Shown here piece by piece: positions 28,728-39,250 of a stretch of DNA of 64,000 bases. Each line of letters starts with the position of its first letter. Position 1 is the first letter of the stretch. The DNA comes from Paenibacillus sp. CC-CFT747. GTDB lineage: Bacteria; Bacillota; Bacilli; Paenibacillales; NBRC-103111. The stretch spans positions 2,887,501-2,951,500 of the forward strand of contig CP106741.1 in NCBI GenBank assembly GCA_030323305.1. Direction: 5' to 3'. The notes beneath the pieces were generated by a model. That model worked only from the letters and a program-made list of their open reading frames with translations. It was not told the DNA's origin and did not search any database. Made by a program: the position numbers and the translations under genes.

Positions 28728-29516
28728 CTACTTGGATTTCTTTTGCGTGTAGCCCCCGCCCTGGAAGGCCGTTTCATCCTGCTTGACCTCTTGTCCTCTG
28801 GCTTCCGCTTCCTCGATAAGCTTCTCTCCGTCGTCCTGCGGCTTATACCCGATCAGCGATTCAAGGTAGCTAATGTCGTAGTAATTGTCGGAGTTTCGCG
28901 ACGTCCCGTACAGCACGAGGAACTTGTCCTTAAGCTCGGCTTCCATGCAGCGCTCCGTCAGCTGGACCATGTCCCGGTTCGAGATCCAGATGTGACCGGA
29001 CCGCTCGGAGTGGGGCCGGTTGTCGGAAGGAAAGTTTCCGATCCGGATGTTGACCGATTCCAGCCCGTGCTTGTCCGTATAGAAACGGCCGAGCAGCTCG
29101 ATGTAGGCCTTGCTTACCCCGTAGAAGCTGTCGGGGCGGTAAGGAGACTCGGGGGTAATCGAGGTGCCGGTGGGGTAGAAACCGGTCGCATGATTGGAGC
29201 TCGCGAAGACGACCCGGCGCACGCCGTTGACCCGGGCGGCTTCATACATATAATACGCTCCGGTGACATTGATGGGCAGAACCTTGCCCAAGAAATCCTC
29301 TTCGTCCTTCGCCCAGGCAAAATGAAGGATTGTGTCGATGCCCCGGGTCAGCTCGACCCATTTGTCCTTATCCGTCACATCAAACGCTTGAATTCCCCGG
29401 GAGCGGTCCTCGTGAAGGTCGGCCGCCGCGATTTCGTAGCGTCCGGTCTTCTTCAAGCCTTCATACAAGCAGCTTCCAATCGTTCCTCCAGCCCCCGTTA
29501 TTAGAACCTTTCGCAT
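28728..29516 (-). CDS. NAD-dependent epimerase/dehydratase, uronate dehydrogenase-like
   Basis: An extended short-chain dehydrogenase of 262 residues that most resembles bacterial uronate dehydrogenases, which oxidise glucuronate or galacturonate. Key motifs are ITGAGGTIGSCLYE (NAD binding, residues 6-19), SSNHATGFYPTG (substrate loop typical of Udh) and YGVSKAYIELLG (catalytic Tyr-x3-Lys). AGGTGATG precedes the ATG. A catabolite-response-like site lies in the promoter region shared with fumC, consistent with a catabolic role. Confidence 0.8.
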   Translation of the reverse strand: MRKVLITGAGGTIGSCLYEGLKKTGRYEIAAADLHEDRSRGIQAFDVTDKDKWVELTRGIDTILHFAWAKDEEDFLGKVLPINVTGAYYMYEAARVNGVRRVVFASSNHATGFYPTGTSITPESPYRPDSFYGVSKAYIELLGRFYTDKHGLESVNIRIGNFPSDNRPHSERSGHIWISNRDMVQLTERCMEAELKDKFLVLYGTSRNSDNYYDISYLESLIGYKPQDDGEKLIEEAEARGQEVKQDETAFQGGGYTQKKSK

Positions 29517-29610
29517 GCTTCATCACCTCGCAGGATAGTTATCTTTGTATTCTTACCCTTTTTTCTGGAAAGTGCCCGAACTTTTTGACAGACCGCTGTT
29601 CGACAGAAAG

Positions 29611-29624
29611 GGAAAACGCTTTCA
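29611..29624. promoter_or_regulatory. Catabolite-response-element-like site
   Basis: GGAAAACGCTTTCA matches the cre consensus at 13 of 14 positions (TGAAAGCGTTTTCC on the minus strand). It lies between divergent fumC and the uronate dehydrogenase-like gene, so CcpA could control either. Confidence 0.55.
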
Positions 29625-29715
29625 AATGTCGAAGAAGGGGACGAAGAAGCCGCATTCCCTTCGGTTTTAAAGGGATGGGGGAAACGGGTATAATGGGGGG
29701 AAGGAGGCGAATAGC

Positions 29716-31104
29716 ATGGACTACCGTATGGAGAAAGATACACTGGGGGAGATTCGGGTTCCCGCTGATAAATTATGGGGCGCTCAGACGCAACGGAGCC
29801 TGGAGAATTTCAAGATCGGAACGGAGAAAATGCCGCTTGAGGTGATCCGGGCGTTCGCCGTTCTGAAGAAGGCGGCCGCCCAGGCCAATCTCAAGCTGGG
29901 CAAGCTCGACCCGGAGAGGGCCGACGCCATCTCGGCGGCAGCCGATGAAGTCCGGGACGGGCAGTGGGACGAGCACTTCCCTCTGGTCGTCTGGCAAACG
30001 GGCAGCGGCACCCAGTCCAACATGAATGTTAACGAAGTGATCGCCCGCCGGGCCAATCAGCTGCTCGAGGAGAAGGGGAATACGGAGCGGGTTCATCCGA
30101 ACGATGATGTGAACCGGTCCCAGAGCTCCAACGATACCTTTCCAACGGCTCTTCATATCGCCGCCGTGACGGCTGTCGAAACGCGGCTTCTGCCGGCGCT
30201 TGAAGAGCTGAAGGCCACATTTGCCGATAAAATGGAAGCCTTCCGGGACATTGTCAAAATCGGCCGGACTCATCTTCAGGATGCGACTCCGCTTACACTC
30301 GGGCAGGAAATCAGCGGCTGGCATCATATGCTCGTGAAGACTTCCGAGATGATCCGAACGAGTACGGATACGATGAGAGAGCTCGCCATCGGAGGGACGG
30401 CCGTTGGTACGGGATTGAACGCCCACCCGCGGTTCGGGGAAACGGCAGCGGAAGAGATCAGCCGGATCACAGGAACCCGCTTCGTGTCTTCTCCCAATAA
30501 GTTTCACTCGCTGACGAGCCATGATGAGGCGGTTTTTGCGCATGGGGCGCTTAAAGCGCTCGCCGCCGATCTGATGAAGATTGCGAATGACGTGCGGTGG
30601 CTTGCAAGCGGCCCCCGGTGCGGAATCGGGGAGATCATCATTCCGGCGAACGAGCCGGGAAGCTCCATCATGCCGGGCAAGGTCAACCCGACCCAGAGCG
30701 AAGCGATGACGATGGTAGCGTGCCAGGTGATGGGCAACGACGCGGCGGTCGGCTTTGCGGCGAGCCAGGGGAATTTTGAGCTCAACGTTTTCAAGCCGGT
30801 GATCATCTACAACTTTCTTCAGTCCGTCCGGCTGCTCGCGGATGCGATGGTTTCCTTCCGCGACAACTGCGCGGTCGGCATCGAACCGGACCGGGCGGTC
30901 ATCGACCGCTATTTGCGGGATTCCTTAATGCTCGTGACCGCCCTTAACCCGCATATCGGCTATGAGAAGGCCGCAGCCATCGCAAAGCTCGGGCATAAAG
31001 AAGGCCTTTCGCTTAAGGAAGCGGCCGTGCGCAGCGGATATGTGACGGCGGAGCAGTTCGACTCCTTCGTCCGGCCGGAAGAGATGATTCATCCGAAGGA
31101 ATAA
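29716..31104 (+). CDS. fumC: Fumarate hydratase class II
   Basis: Iron-independent fumarase of the citric acid cycle, 462 residues. The superfamily signature [15 protein letters not shown] is present at about residue 317, with upstream catalytic elements [33 protein letters not shown] and [22 protein letters not shown] lies before the ATG. The gene is intact and of normal length. It diverges from the uronate dehydrogenase-like gene. Confidence 0.95.
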   Translation: MDYRMEKDTLGEIRVPADKLWGAQTQRSLENFKIGTEKMPLEVIRAFAVLKKAAAQANLKLGKLDPERADAISAAADEVRDGQWDEHFPLVVWQTGSGTQSNMNVNEVIARRANQLLEEKGNTERVHPNDDVNRSQSSNDTFPTALHIAAVTAVETRLLPALEELKATFADKMEAFRDIVKIGRTHLQDATPLTLGQEISGWHHMLVKTSEMIRTSTDTMRELAIGGTAVGTGLNAHPRFGETAAEEISRITGTRFVSSPNKFHSLTSHDEAVFAHGALKALAADLMKIANDVRWLASGPRCGIGEIIIPANEPGSSIMPGKVNPTQSEAMTMVACQVMGNDAAVGFAASQGNFELNVFKPVIIYNFLQSVRLLADAMVSFRDNCAVGIEPDRAVIDRYLRDSLMLVTALNPHIGYEKAAAIAKLGHKEGLSLKEAAVRSGYVTAEQFDSFVRPEEMIHPKE

Positions 31105-31149
31105 GGGATATTTCGGATCCCGCTGTCTTGGAGGGTATAGGAGAGCCAT

Positions 31150-31285
31150 AGTTTTTATATAATGGTATATAGTAGGGTTCGATTCCGATCCTGCCGGCTG
31201 TCCCGGCGGCACAAGAGCCGCAGCGGAGCAGCCGGCAGGTACCCTTTAACTTAACCGGCCGCCGTTCCTCTTAAGAAAGGCACTA
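31150..31285 (+). promoter_or_regulatory. Leader of the DGQHR pair with a long two-tier hairpin
   Basis: TATATAATGGTATATAGT (31156-31173) looks like a promoter -10 region. Downstream, CCTGCCGGCTG (31190-31200) pairs perfectly with CAGCCGGCAGG (31229-31239), and an inner GCGGC/GCCGC stem (31206-31210, 31217-31221) extends it. There is no T run, so it is more likely a leader structure or operator than a simple terminator. The 12-mer AAGGCACTAGAA, shared with the dispersed repeat, follows near 31276. Confidence 0.45.
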
Positions 31286-31309
31286 GAATATAAGAAAGCG
31301 AGGAAAGTT

Positions 31310-32450
31310 ATGGATACCATTTCTTCCCTGTCGGAATTGATGGGAGAACGCAAGTCCGGGTCCTATGTGGAAATTCCGGGTAGGCTTGCGAGTACCTTCG
31401 GTCAGCAGACGCTGTCCACTACCCTGCCTGTCAGCAAGCTCCTGTCCATCTATGAGGTGGACCTGGAGGTGCAGAGGAGCCTGATTCCGGCTAATCTCTC
31501 CAAGCTGATGGACTATATTAAACTTTATTTGGAAGGCCGCCAGGCCATCTATTTCCCGGGCATTATTTTGTCGTCCCGGGGGCGGGCCGCTATGACGCCG
31601 AGGATGGCGTCTACCTAATGCAGCCGATCGAGAAGGCCTATGTGGTCGACGGCCAGCACCGGCTGGCCGCCTTCCAGCGCCTGATGGAGACGCTTCAAAG
31701 CGCCATGGCCCGGGCGAAGGACCGCCGGGAGTACGACCGGATCGAAGAGATCACGGAGCAGCTCAGCCGGCTGTATGATTTCCCGATGTCGGTTATGTTC
31801 TATCTGGACATTTCCGCCCGGCAGGAACGCCAGCTCTTCTCCGACATCAACAAGCTTCCCCGCAAAATCGGAGGCAACCTTGCCGTGCTGCGCGACCAGC
31901 GCCGGTTCTATCATGTGCTGGCGACGAGGCTGGCCGAGCATGACCCTACGCTCCGGGAGCTCGGCGTCGATACGTTCTCGGAGAGAGGAAGAGTCCCGAG
32001 TATCTCTTCTCCTATCATCTGCTGATCGAGATTCTGGCGGCGTTCTTCGAAGGCCGGATGAAATCGGCGGCCCGCAACAACGGCTATCAATTCACGCAGC
32101 AGGACGAGGAGGAGCATCTACGCAATGCGTCCCTCTATTTCTCCAAGCTGCTCGAGTACTTGCCGGAGCCGAATCCCGGGGAAGTGAGCTGGTCGGAGAA
32201 CGTGCAGCTCGCCCTCGCTCTGTTCTTCCACGAGCAGTCGGTGAAGACGGCCAAGTTCAACCGTTATTCCCTGCAGCATGCGATGAAGATTCTTCCGTAT
32301 ATCAAGTGGGATGACATTTACACGGGAGACGAAAGAGCCAGGCTTCCGCGCCGCTCGCGGATCATGAAGGCTTACCAGTTCATTAAAGAATTTTACGAGC
32401 AGAACCATTTGTTCTTGATTCGTGAAGGGGAACAGGAGGAGATCGGCTGA
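31310..32450 (+). CDS. DGQHR-domain (DndB-like) protein A, two frameshifts
   Basis: Restoring a G at 31584-31586 and an A at 31989-31990 gives 380 residues. The protein carries the DGQHR motif (AYVVDGQHRLAAFQRL, about residues 108-123), a helical insert, then FYLDISARQERQLFSDINKL, the second conserved block of the family. DGQHR proteins include DndB, the regulator of DNA phosphorothioation, and DpdB of the deazaguanine DNA-modification system, and resemble the ParB/Srx fold. No dnd, dpd or restriction gene is near. Its stop overlaps the start of a second DGQHR gene. Function unknown. Confidence 0.8.
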
Positions 32451-33624
32451 TGGACGGCTTGGCATTGCCTATGAGCATCTATCCCTTCTGCGAGAAGTTT
32501 GGCCTGGCCACGCTTTCGCTGAAGGTTTCGGATTTGTTGAATTACACGATGATCGACCCGATGGTCCAGCGTAAGCTGAGCGCGGGCCAACGCCGGAAGA
32601 TCGGGAATTACCTCCAGGAGCGGGAGCTCGACCACGTCTTCTTCGGCCCGGTCACCCTGTCCCTTCGGGATGTGAACCAGCTCGCCAAGGAGGACGAGAG
32701 GCTGTTTCTCCGCCACGGCTCCAAGCTGAGCATTCTCGACGGCCAGCACCGGATTCTGGCGCTCGGGCACGTAAACGAGCAGATGCAGAAGGAAGTGCGC
32801 AAGTACGAGAAGAAGGTTTCGGCCCTTAAAGTTAAACAGCGTAAAAAACCCGAAGACACCGAAATTGCCGCCGAGCTCGAGCAGATGACGGGTCTGGTGG
32901 AGCAGATGGAGGCAAGACGCCTCGACCTGCTCGAAACGGAGCTGTCCGCCCAAGTCTACATCGGCTTCAGCGAAGAGCAGGAGCAGCAGCTGTTCGGGGA
33001 CATCAACTCCAAGGTGCAGCTTGTCAGCAAGGAGCTGGGGCACTCCTTCGATTCGACCGATCCGCTGAATGTCGTCCTGCAGCAAGTGGTGGACCATAAT
33101 GTATTCCTGCGGGTAGCCGGTGTCGAGAAGCGCAGCAACCTGACCTCCTTCAACAAGAACTTCACGTCTTACAGCTGGCTGTATTCGACGGCCTGCATGC
33201 TTTTTCCGGCCGGATGCAGCCATCCTACGAATTGGCCCGCAAAATCCGCAGGGACCTGTCGGCGCATGTGGAGATGCTGCACCAATTCTTCAACACCGTC
33301 ATTCCGTACATGCCGGAGCAGCCGGGACTTCCGCAGTTCACGAGTTCGAGCCGGGTGATGCAGGAAAGCCTGGCGCTGTATGCACACGGCTTCCTGTTCG
33401 ACGGCGACAAATACAAGGAAGGCTGGACCAACAGCCTGCTCATGCTGGACGGGTTCGACTGGACACAGGAGAACGAAGAGATGGTCGAAGCCTTCGGGGT
33501 GATGGACAACGGAAAGCTGAACCTGATCCATGAGAAGTCGCTGCGCAAGCATGCGAAGCTGGTGGAGCTGTTCGAGAAGCGGCTGGCGGAGCAAGCCGAC
33601 GAGGATGCCGCCGCCCATGCGTGA
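32450..33624 (+). CDS. DGQHR-domain (DndB-like) protein B, one frameshift
   Basis: A second, diverged DGQHR protein, 391 residues after restoring a T at 33201-33205. The motif LSILDGQHRILALGH lies at about residue 97 and EEQEQQLFGDINSKVQLVSK at about 176, the same order and spacing as in protein A but with a longer, strongly coiled-coil insert between them (KEVRKYEKKVSALKVKQRKK onward). TGATG overlap with gene A implies coupled translation, so the two products may assemble together. A terminator follows at 33666. Confidence 0.8.
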
Positions 33625-33662
33625 CCTAGGCAGTTAGAAAGTCCTCCTCGCTATAGAAGAGA

Positions 33663-33689
33663 AGTCCCGAATTCCGTTCGGGGCTTTTT
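33663..33689 (+). terminator. Terminator of the DGQHR pair
   Basis: CCCGAA (33666-33671) pairs with TTCGGG (33677-33682), followed by GCTTTTTGG. Confidence 0.7.
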
Positions 33690-33906
33690 GGCGTTCGGCC
33701 GTATCCCGAAGCACGCAAGGCTGGGGCTCCGGGGTCACTCTTATCGATGCCCGGGCACGTAGGAAGGTTTTGTTAATGGAGCCTTCGCTAACTTGAACAA
33801 AATCCTCCCAGTAAACATCACATTTGCCACATCGTCTGCCGCCCGATAAGCCTGTAAGCTAATCTTGACTCCTATAGGACAGTAAAAGGATGAAGCGGGG
33901 GAGCCG

Positions 33907-35084
33907 ATGGGAACGCCATTTACCATACGGGCACGCCATTATCGTACGAACGAAGCGGTGGAGGTCACCGTTCAGGAAGGAAAAATCGCGTACATGCAGG
34001 CGTGCGATCCGCAAGCGGAAGGAAGCGGGCCAAGCGATATGGAGCCGCTCCCTTTCCTTGCTCCCGGCTTAGTCGATTTGCAAATTAACGGCTACAGGGG
34101 CCATGATTTCAATGAGTTTCCGATGGATCCGCAGCGCGTCATGGCCGCAACGGAGGCGCTTTGGAAGGAAGGGGTCACCACGTATTATCCGACGGTGACG
34201 ACGAACGCCGATGAGCTGATCGAAACGGCCATGAGCACGATCGCCGAGGCGTGTGAGGCGTACCGCGAGTGTGCCCGCTGCATTGCCGGCATCCATCTGG
34301 AAGGACCGTTCCTTTCGCCGGAGGACGGTGCGCGAGGCGCCCACTCGCTTGCCTTCACGAAAGCGCCGGACTGGGAGCTGTTCCAGCGCTGGCAAGAGGC
34401 GGCGAACGGTCGAATCCGCCTCCTTACGCTTTCCCCGAATGGCCGGACGCCGCGTCGTTCATCGCGCGCTGCACCGCAAGCGGGGTCAAGGTGTCCATCG
34501 GCCACACGGCGGCGACGCCCGAGCAAATTCGCGAGGCGGTGCTGGCCGGAGCGACGATGTCGACTCATTTTGGCAACGGCGCCCATCTGACTCTGCCGCG
34601 GCATCCGAATTATTTGTGGGAACAGCTGGCAAACGACGCCTTGTGGACCTGCTTGATTGCGGACGGCTTTCATATTCCGGATTCGTTCATCAAGGTCGTC
34701 ATGAAGACCAAGGGGCATCAAACGATGCTCGTCAGCGACGCCGTTCATCTGAGCGGGCTGGCTCCGGGTCCTTACCATTCCCATGGGCGGATTCACGTCG
34801 TCAAGACGGAGGAAGGCCGGATTCATTTGCGCGACACTCCGGAGCTGCTTGCAGGCTCGGGGCAGATGCTGCCGTGGGGAATCGAACACCTCGTCAACAA
34901 CGGGCTGGCGGGTTTGCCCGAAGCGTGGGACATGGCCTCCATCCGGCCGTCGCTCTTCATGGATTTGCCGACGAAGACCGGCTTGGACGTCGGAGCCCCG
35001 GCCGATTTCGTCCTCTTCGATTGGGACCGTACCCGGATTCGCCTACTCGACACGTATAAAGACGGGAGGAGAATGCCTTTATGA
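33907..35084 (+). CDS. N-acetylglucosamine-6-phosphate deacetylase-like amidohydrolase, one frameshift
   Basis: First gene of the sugar island; 392 residues after restoring a C at 34433-34436. The metal-site motif is APGLVDLQINGYRGHDFN, with Gln-x-Asn instead of His-x-His, as in the one-metal E. coli NagA. Other motifs are GIHLEGPFLSPEDG, SIGHTAATPEQI, STHFGNGAH and VSDAVHLSG (Asp). GGGGGAG precedes the ATG. The last codons overlap the next gene (ATGA). It may deacetylate an N-acetyl-amino sugar phosphate released by this island rather than GlcNAc-6-P, since nagA is already present at 21069. Confidence 0.82.
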
Positions 35085-36099
35085 CCGGGTTCGGATTGAT
35101 CGGATGCGGCGCCATTGCCGATGTTCATCTGAAAGCGATGGCGGACACGGACGGTGCGCGCATTGTCGAGGTAGCGAGCCGGGACCGGAGCAAAGCGCAG
35201 CAAACCGGCGAACGCTTCAGCTGCTCCTGGACGACGGATTATACGCAGCTACTGCAGAGGCCCGACATCGATGTCGTCTGCGTTTGCACCTCGAGCGGAA
35301 GCCACGGCTCCATCGGCAGGGACGTGCTTAAGGCCGGCAAGCACCTGATCGTCGAGAAGCCGATCGCCATGACAGCAGCCGAAGCTTCGGCCATGATCGA
35401 GATGGCGAGGCAGAGCGGACTCGTTCTCTCCGTCATCTCCCAATCGCGGTTTAACGAGCATCATCGGCTGGTGAAGCAAGTGCTGGAGGAGGAAGACTCG
35501 GAAAGCTGCTGCTGCTCGAAATCTCCCGTCCGTATTACCGCGACCAGTCCTACTACGATTCCGCGGACTGGCGGGGGACGCTGGCGGAGGACGGCGGGGC
35601 GCTTATGAACCAGGGCATTCACTCGATCGACCTCCTGCTGTGGATGGCCGGCAAGGTGAGCAGCGTCATTGGCCGAGTCGCGACGCAGACGCACCGGATG
35701 GAAGCGGAGGACATTGGGCTGGCCCTGCTCACTTTTCAGAACGGCGCCTTTGCGTCGGTCATGTGCTCCACGAGCATGGTGCCGGGCTACGACCCCACAT
35801 TCCACCTTTATGGGGAAAAAGGGTCAATCAAGATCGAAGGCACCCGGATCGTCCACTGGTCGGTGCCGGGCGTGCCGCTGCCGGACCTGGACGACTTAAG
35901 CGAAGCCGGCAGCAGCGCGTCGAACCCCAGAAACGTATCCCACACGTATCACAAGCAGCAGATTATGGATGTGATCGGGGCGATCCGCGAAGGGCGGTCC
36001 CCGGCCGTCACCGGGGAGGACGGAAGAGACGCCGTCCGGCTTATCGAGCTTATCTATGCCTCGTCCGCCAGCGACGGCAAAGTGATGGGATGGGAATAA
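35081..36099 (+). CDS. Gfo/Idh/MocA oxidoreductase (sugar island, 1 of 4), one frameshift
   Basis: 339 residues after restoring a G at 35491-35492. Rossmann motif GLIGCGAIADVHLKA, then VEKPIAMTAAEA, and the catalytic region EDGGALMNQGIHSIDLLLWM with the conserved His. The ATG overlaps the preceding stop codon, so it is translationally coupled to the NagA-like gene. Family members oxidise sugars, inositols or amino-sugars or reduce keto forms. Which step it does here is unknown. Confidence 0.85.
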
Positions 36100-36126
36100 T
36101 TCGGCTTACCAAAGGAGCGAACCATT

Positions 36127-37033
36127 GTGACCATTTCCAAAAAAATCGGATTGATCGGACTGGATACGTCCCATGCCATTGCCTTTACCAGAATATTGAA
36201 CAATCCGGACTATGAGCTGTTCCTCGATTCCGGTTTCCGTGTGAAGGTCGGCTATCCCGGGGCTCGGCCGATTTTCCGCTCAGCATTAACCGGGTGGACG
36301 GCTTTACGAAGCAGCTGTCGGAGGAGTACGGCGTTCAGATGGTCGGCTCGCCCGAAGCGGTCGCCGAGCAAGCGGACGCCATCCTGCTTACGTCGGTCGA
36401 CGGGAGGGTGCATCTCGATCAGTTCCGGGCCGTTGCGTCCTTCGGCAAGCCGGTGTTTATCGACAAGCCGCTCGCCGTCAGCAGCGCCGATGCGCGTGCC
36501 ATTATGGCCATCGCGCAAGAGAAGGGCATTCCGTGCATGAGCTCATCCGTACGCCGGTATGCCCGGCATCTGGTCGCAGCGCTTCAGGAGGAAGAGAACG
36601 GACCGATCAAGGGGCGGAAAGCTACGGCGTGATCGACTTCATGCCGACGCAGCCCGGCTGGTACTGGTACGGCATTCACACCGTGGAAGTGCTGTATGCG
36701 ATTATGGGAACGGGCTGTACGGCCGTCACCGCGACCCGGGCAGGCGATCAGGAAGTGATCACCGGAGTATGGGCGGACGGGCGGATCGGAGTTGTGCGCG
36801 GAAACCCCCATCCGAACGGAACGGCGGGTGCTGTCATTCATCGGGAAAAAGGAAGCCGGTTCGCCGACCTGGCTGCAGACGGCATGGGAGCGTATGCCGG
36901 ATTGATGCAGCGGGTGATCGGAATGTTTGAATCGGGCCAAGTTCCGGTGCCTCACGAAGAAACGATCGAGATTATCCGTTTTATCGAAGCGGCCAACGAA
37001 AGCCGGGAAAGCGGGAAAACGGTTGCATTGTAG
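36127..37033 (+). CDS. Gfo/Idh/MocA oxidoreductase (2 of 4), two frameshifts
   Basis: 302 residues after restoring a G at 36270 and a G at 36611-36614. The N-terminus, KKIGLIGLDTSHAIAFTRIL, has the GLDTSH variant of the Rossmann motif, and FIDKPLAVSS replaces the usual Glu-Lys-Pro by Asp-Lys-Pro. The C-terminal domain is short. AAAGGAG precedes the GTG. This subfamily is found in glycan clusters, often beside other Gfo/Idh proteins. It may have lost or altered cofactor use, so a redox role should not be assumed. Confidence 0.75.
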
Positions 37034-37049
37034 AAAGAATTCGCTCCTT

Positions 37050-38312
37050 ATGGTTTCAACCCCAAAAGAGGAGGTGGGCGCGCTGGGCAAGCGGAAGGTG
37101 CTGCTGATCGGGGCAGGAGGCTTTGGCCGAAATCATTTTAACGAGTTGAACCGGCTGCAGACCGAAGGGCTGCTAGAATTCGCTGCGGTGAGCGATGTGC
37201 GCATCCCGGATGCCGCCATGAGTGTCATCCGGGAAAAGGGCATTCGGCATTACGGGGATTACCGGGACATGCTGGCGGCGGAGAAGGGAGCGGATATCGT
37301 CATCGTCTCGACTCCGATTTCGTTTCACGCGCCGATGAGCATCGATGCGATGGAAGCCGGATATCACGTGCTGCTGGAGAAGCCGCCGGGCGCCACCATC
37401 CAGGAGGTCGATCGGATTGCGGATGCCGCCCGGCGAACCGGGAAGAGGTGTGCCGTCAATTTCATGACTCCGTCCTCGAAGGCGCAGAGAACGATTGCCG
37501 ACACCGTGGCCTCCGGTGCCCTTGGCGAGGTGAAGCGCATCAAGGGCCTCTCGATTCTGCTGCGGACCGAAGCGTACTTCCGCCGTACGCCTTGGGCAGG
37601 CAAGCTGAGCGTGAACGGGAACCTGGTGCTGGACGGCTCCTTCCATAACCCGGCGGCTCATCTGCTCTACAGCATGGTGAATCTGGCACAGCTTCTATCG
37701 GGCGAAGCGACCGGCCAGCCGGCGGAGCCTGTGCGCGTAACGGCCGAGATGTATCATGCGAGCGCAATCGAGAGTGACGACACGACGGCGATGCGCGTGG
37801 AGATGAGCGATGGAACGGAGCTTACGTTCTATGTGACCTTATGCGCACGAGAAATCGAGCCGCAGCGCATTCGAATCGAGGGCACCCGCGGGGCGCTGGA
37901 GTGGAATTACGCCAATCAAGTTACGGTGTACGCGGATGGAGAAGAGCGGGTTCATGATTGCGGCGAAGGCACACTCCTCGAGCGGCGTTATCGGAACTTA
38001 ATTCAATCCCTAGACGGACTCGACGAGCGCCTGGACGTCTCTATCGAATCCGCGCGCCTGTTCACCCTTGTCGCGAACGGGGCGTTCGAATCGGCGGGCC
38101 GGATTAAGCCAATCCCGGCCGCACACATTCGTCGTCCCATAGCTGAAGGCGAGCCTGCGGGTTATATCGAGGGGATTGAAACGGCCATCCGGGAGGCATT
38201 TCACAGCGGCAGGCTTTTCGCGGAGATGGGGGTTCCCTGGGCGGAGCCGACGGAGCCGTTCGAATTGAGGGATTATCGAACCTTTCCGCAGCGATTTCGT
38301 TTCGAACTATAA
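37050..38312 (+). CDS. Gfo/Idh/MocA oxidoreductase (3 of 4)
   Basis: About 420 residues, intact. Rossmann motif VLLIGAGGFGRNHFNEL, then VLLEKPPGATIQEVD, and a C-terminal domain with LVLDGSFHNPAAHLLY. The start is uncertain: ATG 37050 lacks a ribosome binding site, while GAGGAGG (37069-37075) lies eight bases before an in-frame CTG at 37083. The extra-long C-terminus suggests a subfamily distinct from its neighbours. It lies 17 bases from the preceding gene, in the same operon. Confidence 0.8.
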   Translation: MVSTPKEEVGALGKRKVLLIGAGGFGRNHFNELNRLQTEGLLEFAAVSDVRIPDAAMSVIREKGIRHYGDYRDMLAAEKGADIVIVSTPISFHAPMSIDAMEAGYHVLLEKPPGATIQEVDRIADAARRTGKRCAVNFMTPSSKAQRTIADTVASGALGEVKRIKGLSILLRTEAYFRRTPWAGKLSVNGNLVLDGSFHNPAAHLLYSMVNLAQLLSGEATGQPAEPVRVTAEMYHASAIESDDTTAMRVEMSDGTELTFYVTLCAREIEPQRIRIEGTRGALEWNYANQVTVYADGEERVHDCGEGTLLERRYRNLIQSLDGLDERLDVSIESARLFTLVANGAFESAGRIKPIPAAHIRRPIAEGEPAGYIEGIETAIREAFHSGRLFAEMGVPWAEPTEPFELRDYRTFPQRFRFEL

Positions 38313-38318
38313 GGAAGA

Positions 38319-39188
38319 ATGGAGATACCCTCTATGATCATGGACCGGGTAGGCGTCCTGACGGACGAAGTATCCCCTGATTTTGCAGAAGCGCTGGATT
38401 GGATTCGCGAACAGGGGCTAAAGCATGTAGAGATTCGCGTCGTCGACGGAGTGAACGCAGCCGAGCTGGACGATGTAGCGGTGGAGGAAGTCAACTCGGC
38501 GATCCGGAGGCACGGTTTATCCGTAACCGCGCTCGCCTCCCCGATCTTCAAGTGTGCGCTTGATCCTTCCCGGATCGTTGACACCGGCGACACCTTCGGC
38601 CAGAAGGAGACGGGGGTAGAGGAGCAGGCGGCCAATCTCGAGCGGGTCATCGCGATCGCGAATAAGCTCGGCACCCGGCGAATCCGCATCTTTTCGTTCT
38701 GGCGGGAGCAGGAGCCGGAGAAGTATTTTGACGAGATTGTCGGCCATTTGAAGAAAGCGGCGGCGCTCGCCGAGAAGGAGGACGTCGTTCTGCTGCTGGA
38801 GAACGAAGGCTCCTGCAACGGAGGGTACGCCTCCGAAGTGGCGGACCTGATACGCGCCGTTAATTCTCCGTCGCTTCGGGCGCTGTGGGATCCCGGCAAC
38901 GAAGCATACGGAGGGCGCGAGGCGTTCCCGGCGGGCTACGCAAGCGTCAAGGATACGCTTGCTCATGTCCATCTCAAAGACGCATATCGAATGGCCAGCG
39001 GATCATCCCGCTGCGTGCCGCTTGGGTCAGGAGAGGTAGCGGTGGTCGCCCAGCTCAAGGCTCTTTTGGAAGATGGGTATGACGGATTGTTTACGATTGA
39101 AACGCATTTCGTGCCCGCCGGCGGTAAGCCGATGACCGGCACGAGGATGACTCTGGATGCGCTGCGGGCATTAGCTGCCGAGCTGTAG
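38319..39188 (+). CDS. Sugar phosphate isomerase/epimerase (TIM barrel)
   Basis: 289 residues, intact. Xylose isomerase-like barrel with metal-ligand segments LLENEGSC (Glu), LWDPGNEAYGG (Asp), AHVHLKDAY (His) and FTIETHF (Glu) in the family order. AAGGAAGA precedes the ATG. It lies six bases after the preceding gene. With the surrounding Gfo/Idh enzymes it probably interconverts keto and aldose forms of the catabolic intermediate. It differs clearly from the isomerase at 5953. Confidence 0.85.
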   Translation: MEIPSMIMDRVGVLTDEVSPDFAEALDWIREQGLKHVEIRVVDGVNAAELDDVAVEEVNSAIRRHGLSVTALASPIFKCALDPSRIVDTGDTFGQKETGVEEQAANLERVIAIANKLGTRRIRIFSFWREQEPEKYFDEIVGHLKKAAALAEKEDVVLLLENEGSCNGGYASEVADLIRAVNSPSLRALWDPGNEAYGGREAFPAGYASVKDTLAHVHLKDAYRMASGSSRCVPLGSGEVAVVAQLKALLEDGYDGLFTIETHFVPAGGKPMTGTRMTLDALRALAAEL

Positions 39189-39250
39189 CCGGGCCCTGCC
39201 CAGAGGAAGGTTGGCAGGATTATTCTATTGGAAACGGGGCGTATATACAC

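Noticed and set aside
28270..28752. A 160-codon plus-strand reading frame
   Set aside because: No ribosome binding site, odd composition (Arg/Cys), and it runs through the terminator and into the end of the opposite-strand dehydrogenase gene.
31170..31195. tRNA-like GGTTCGATTCC box
   Set aside because: The surrounding bases cannot form acceptor and anticodon arms; no tRNA is supported.
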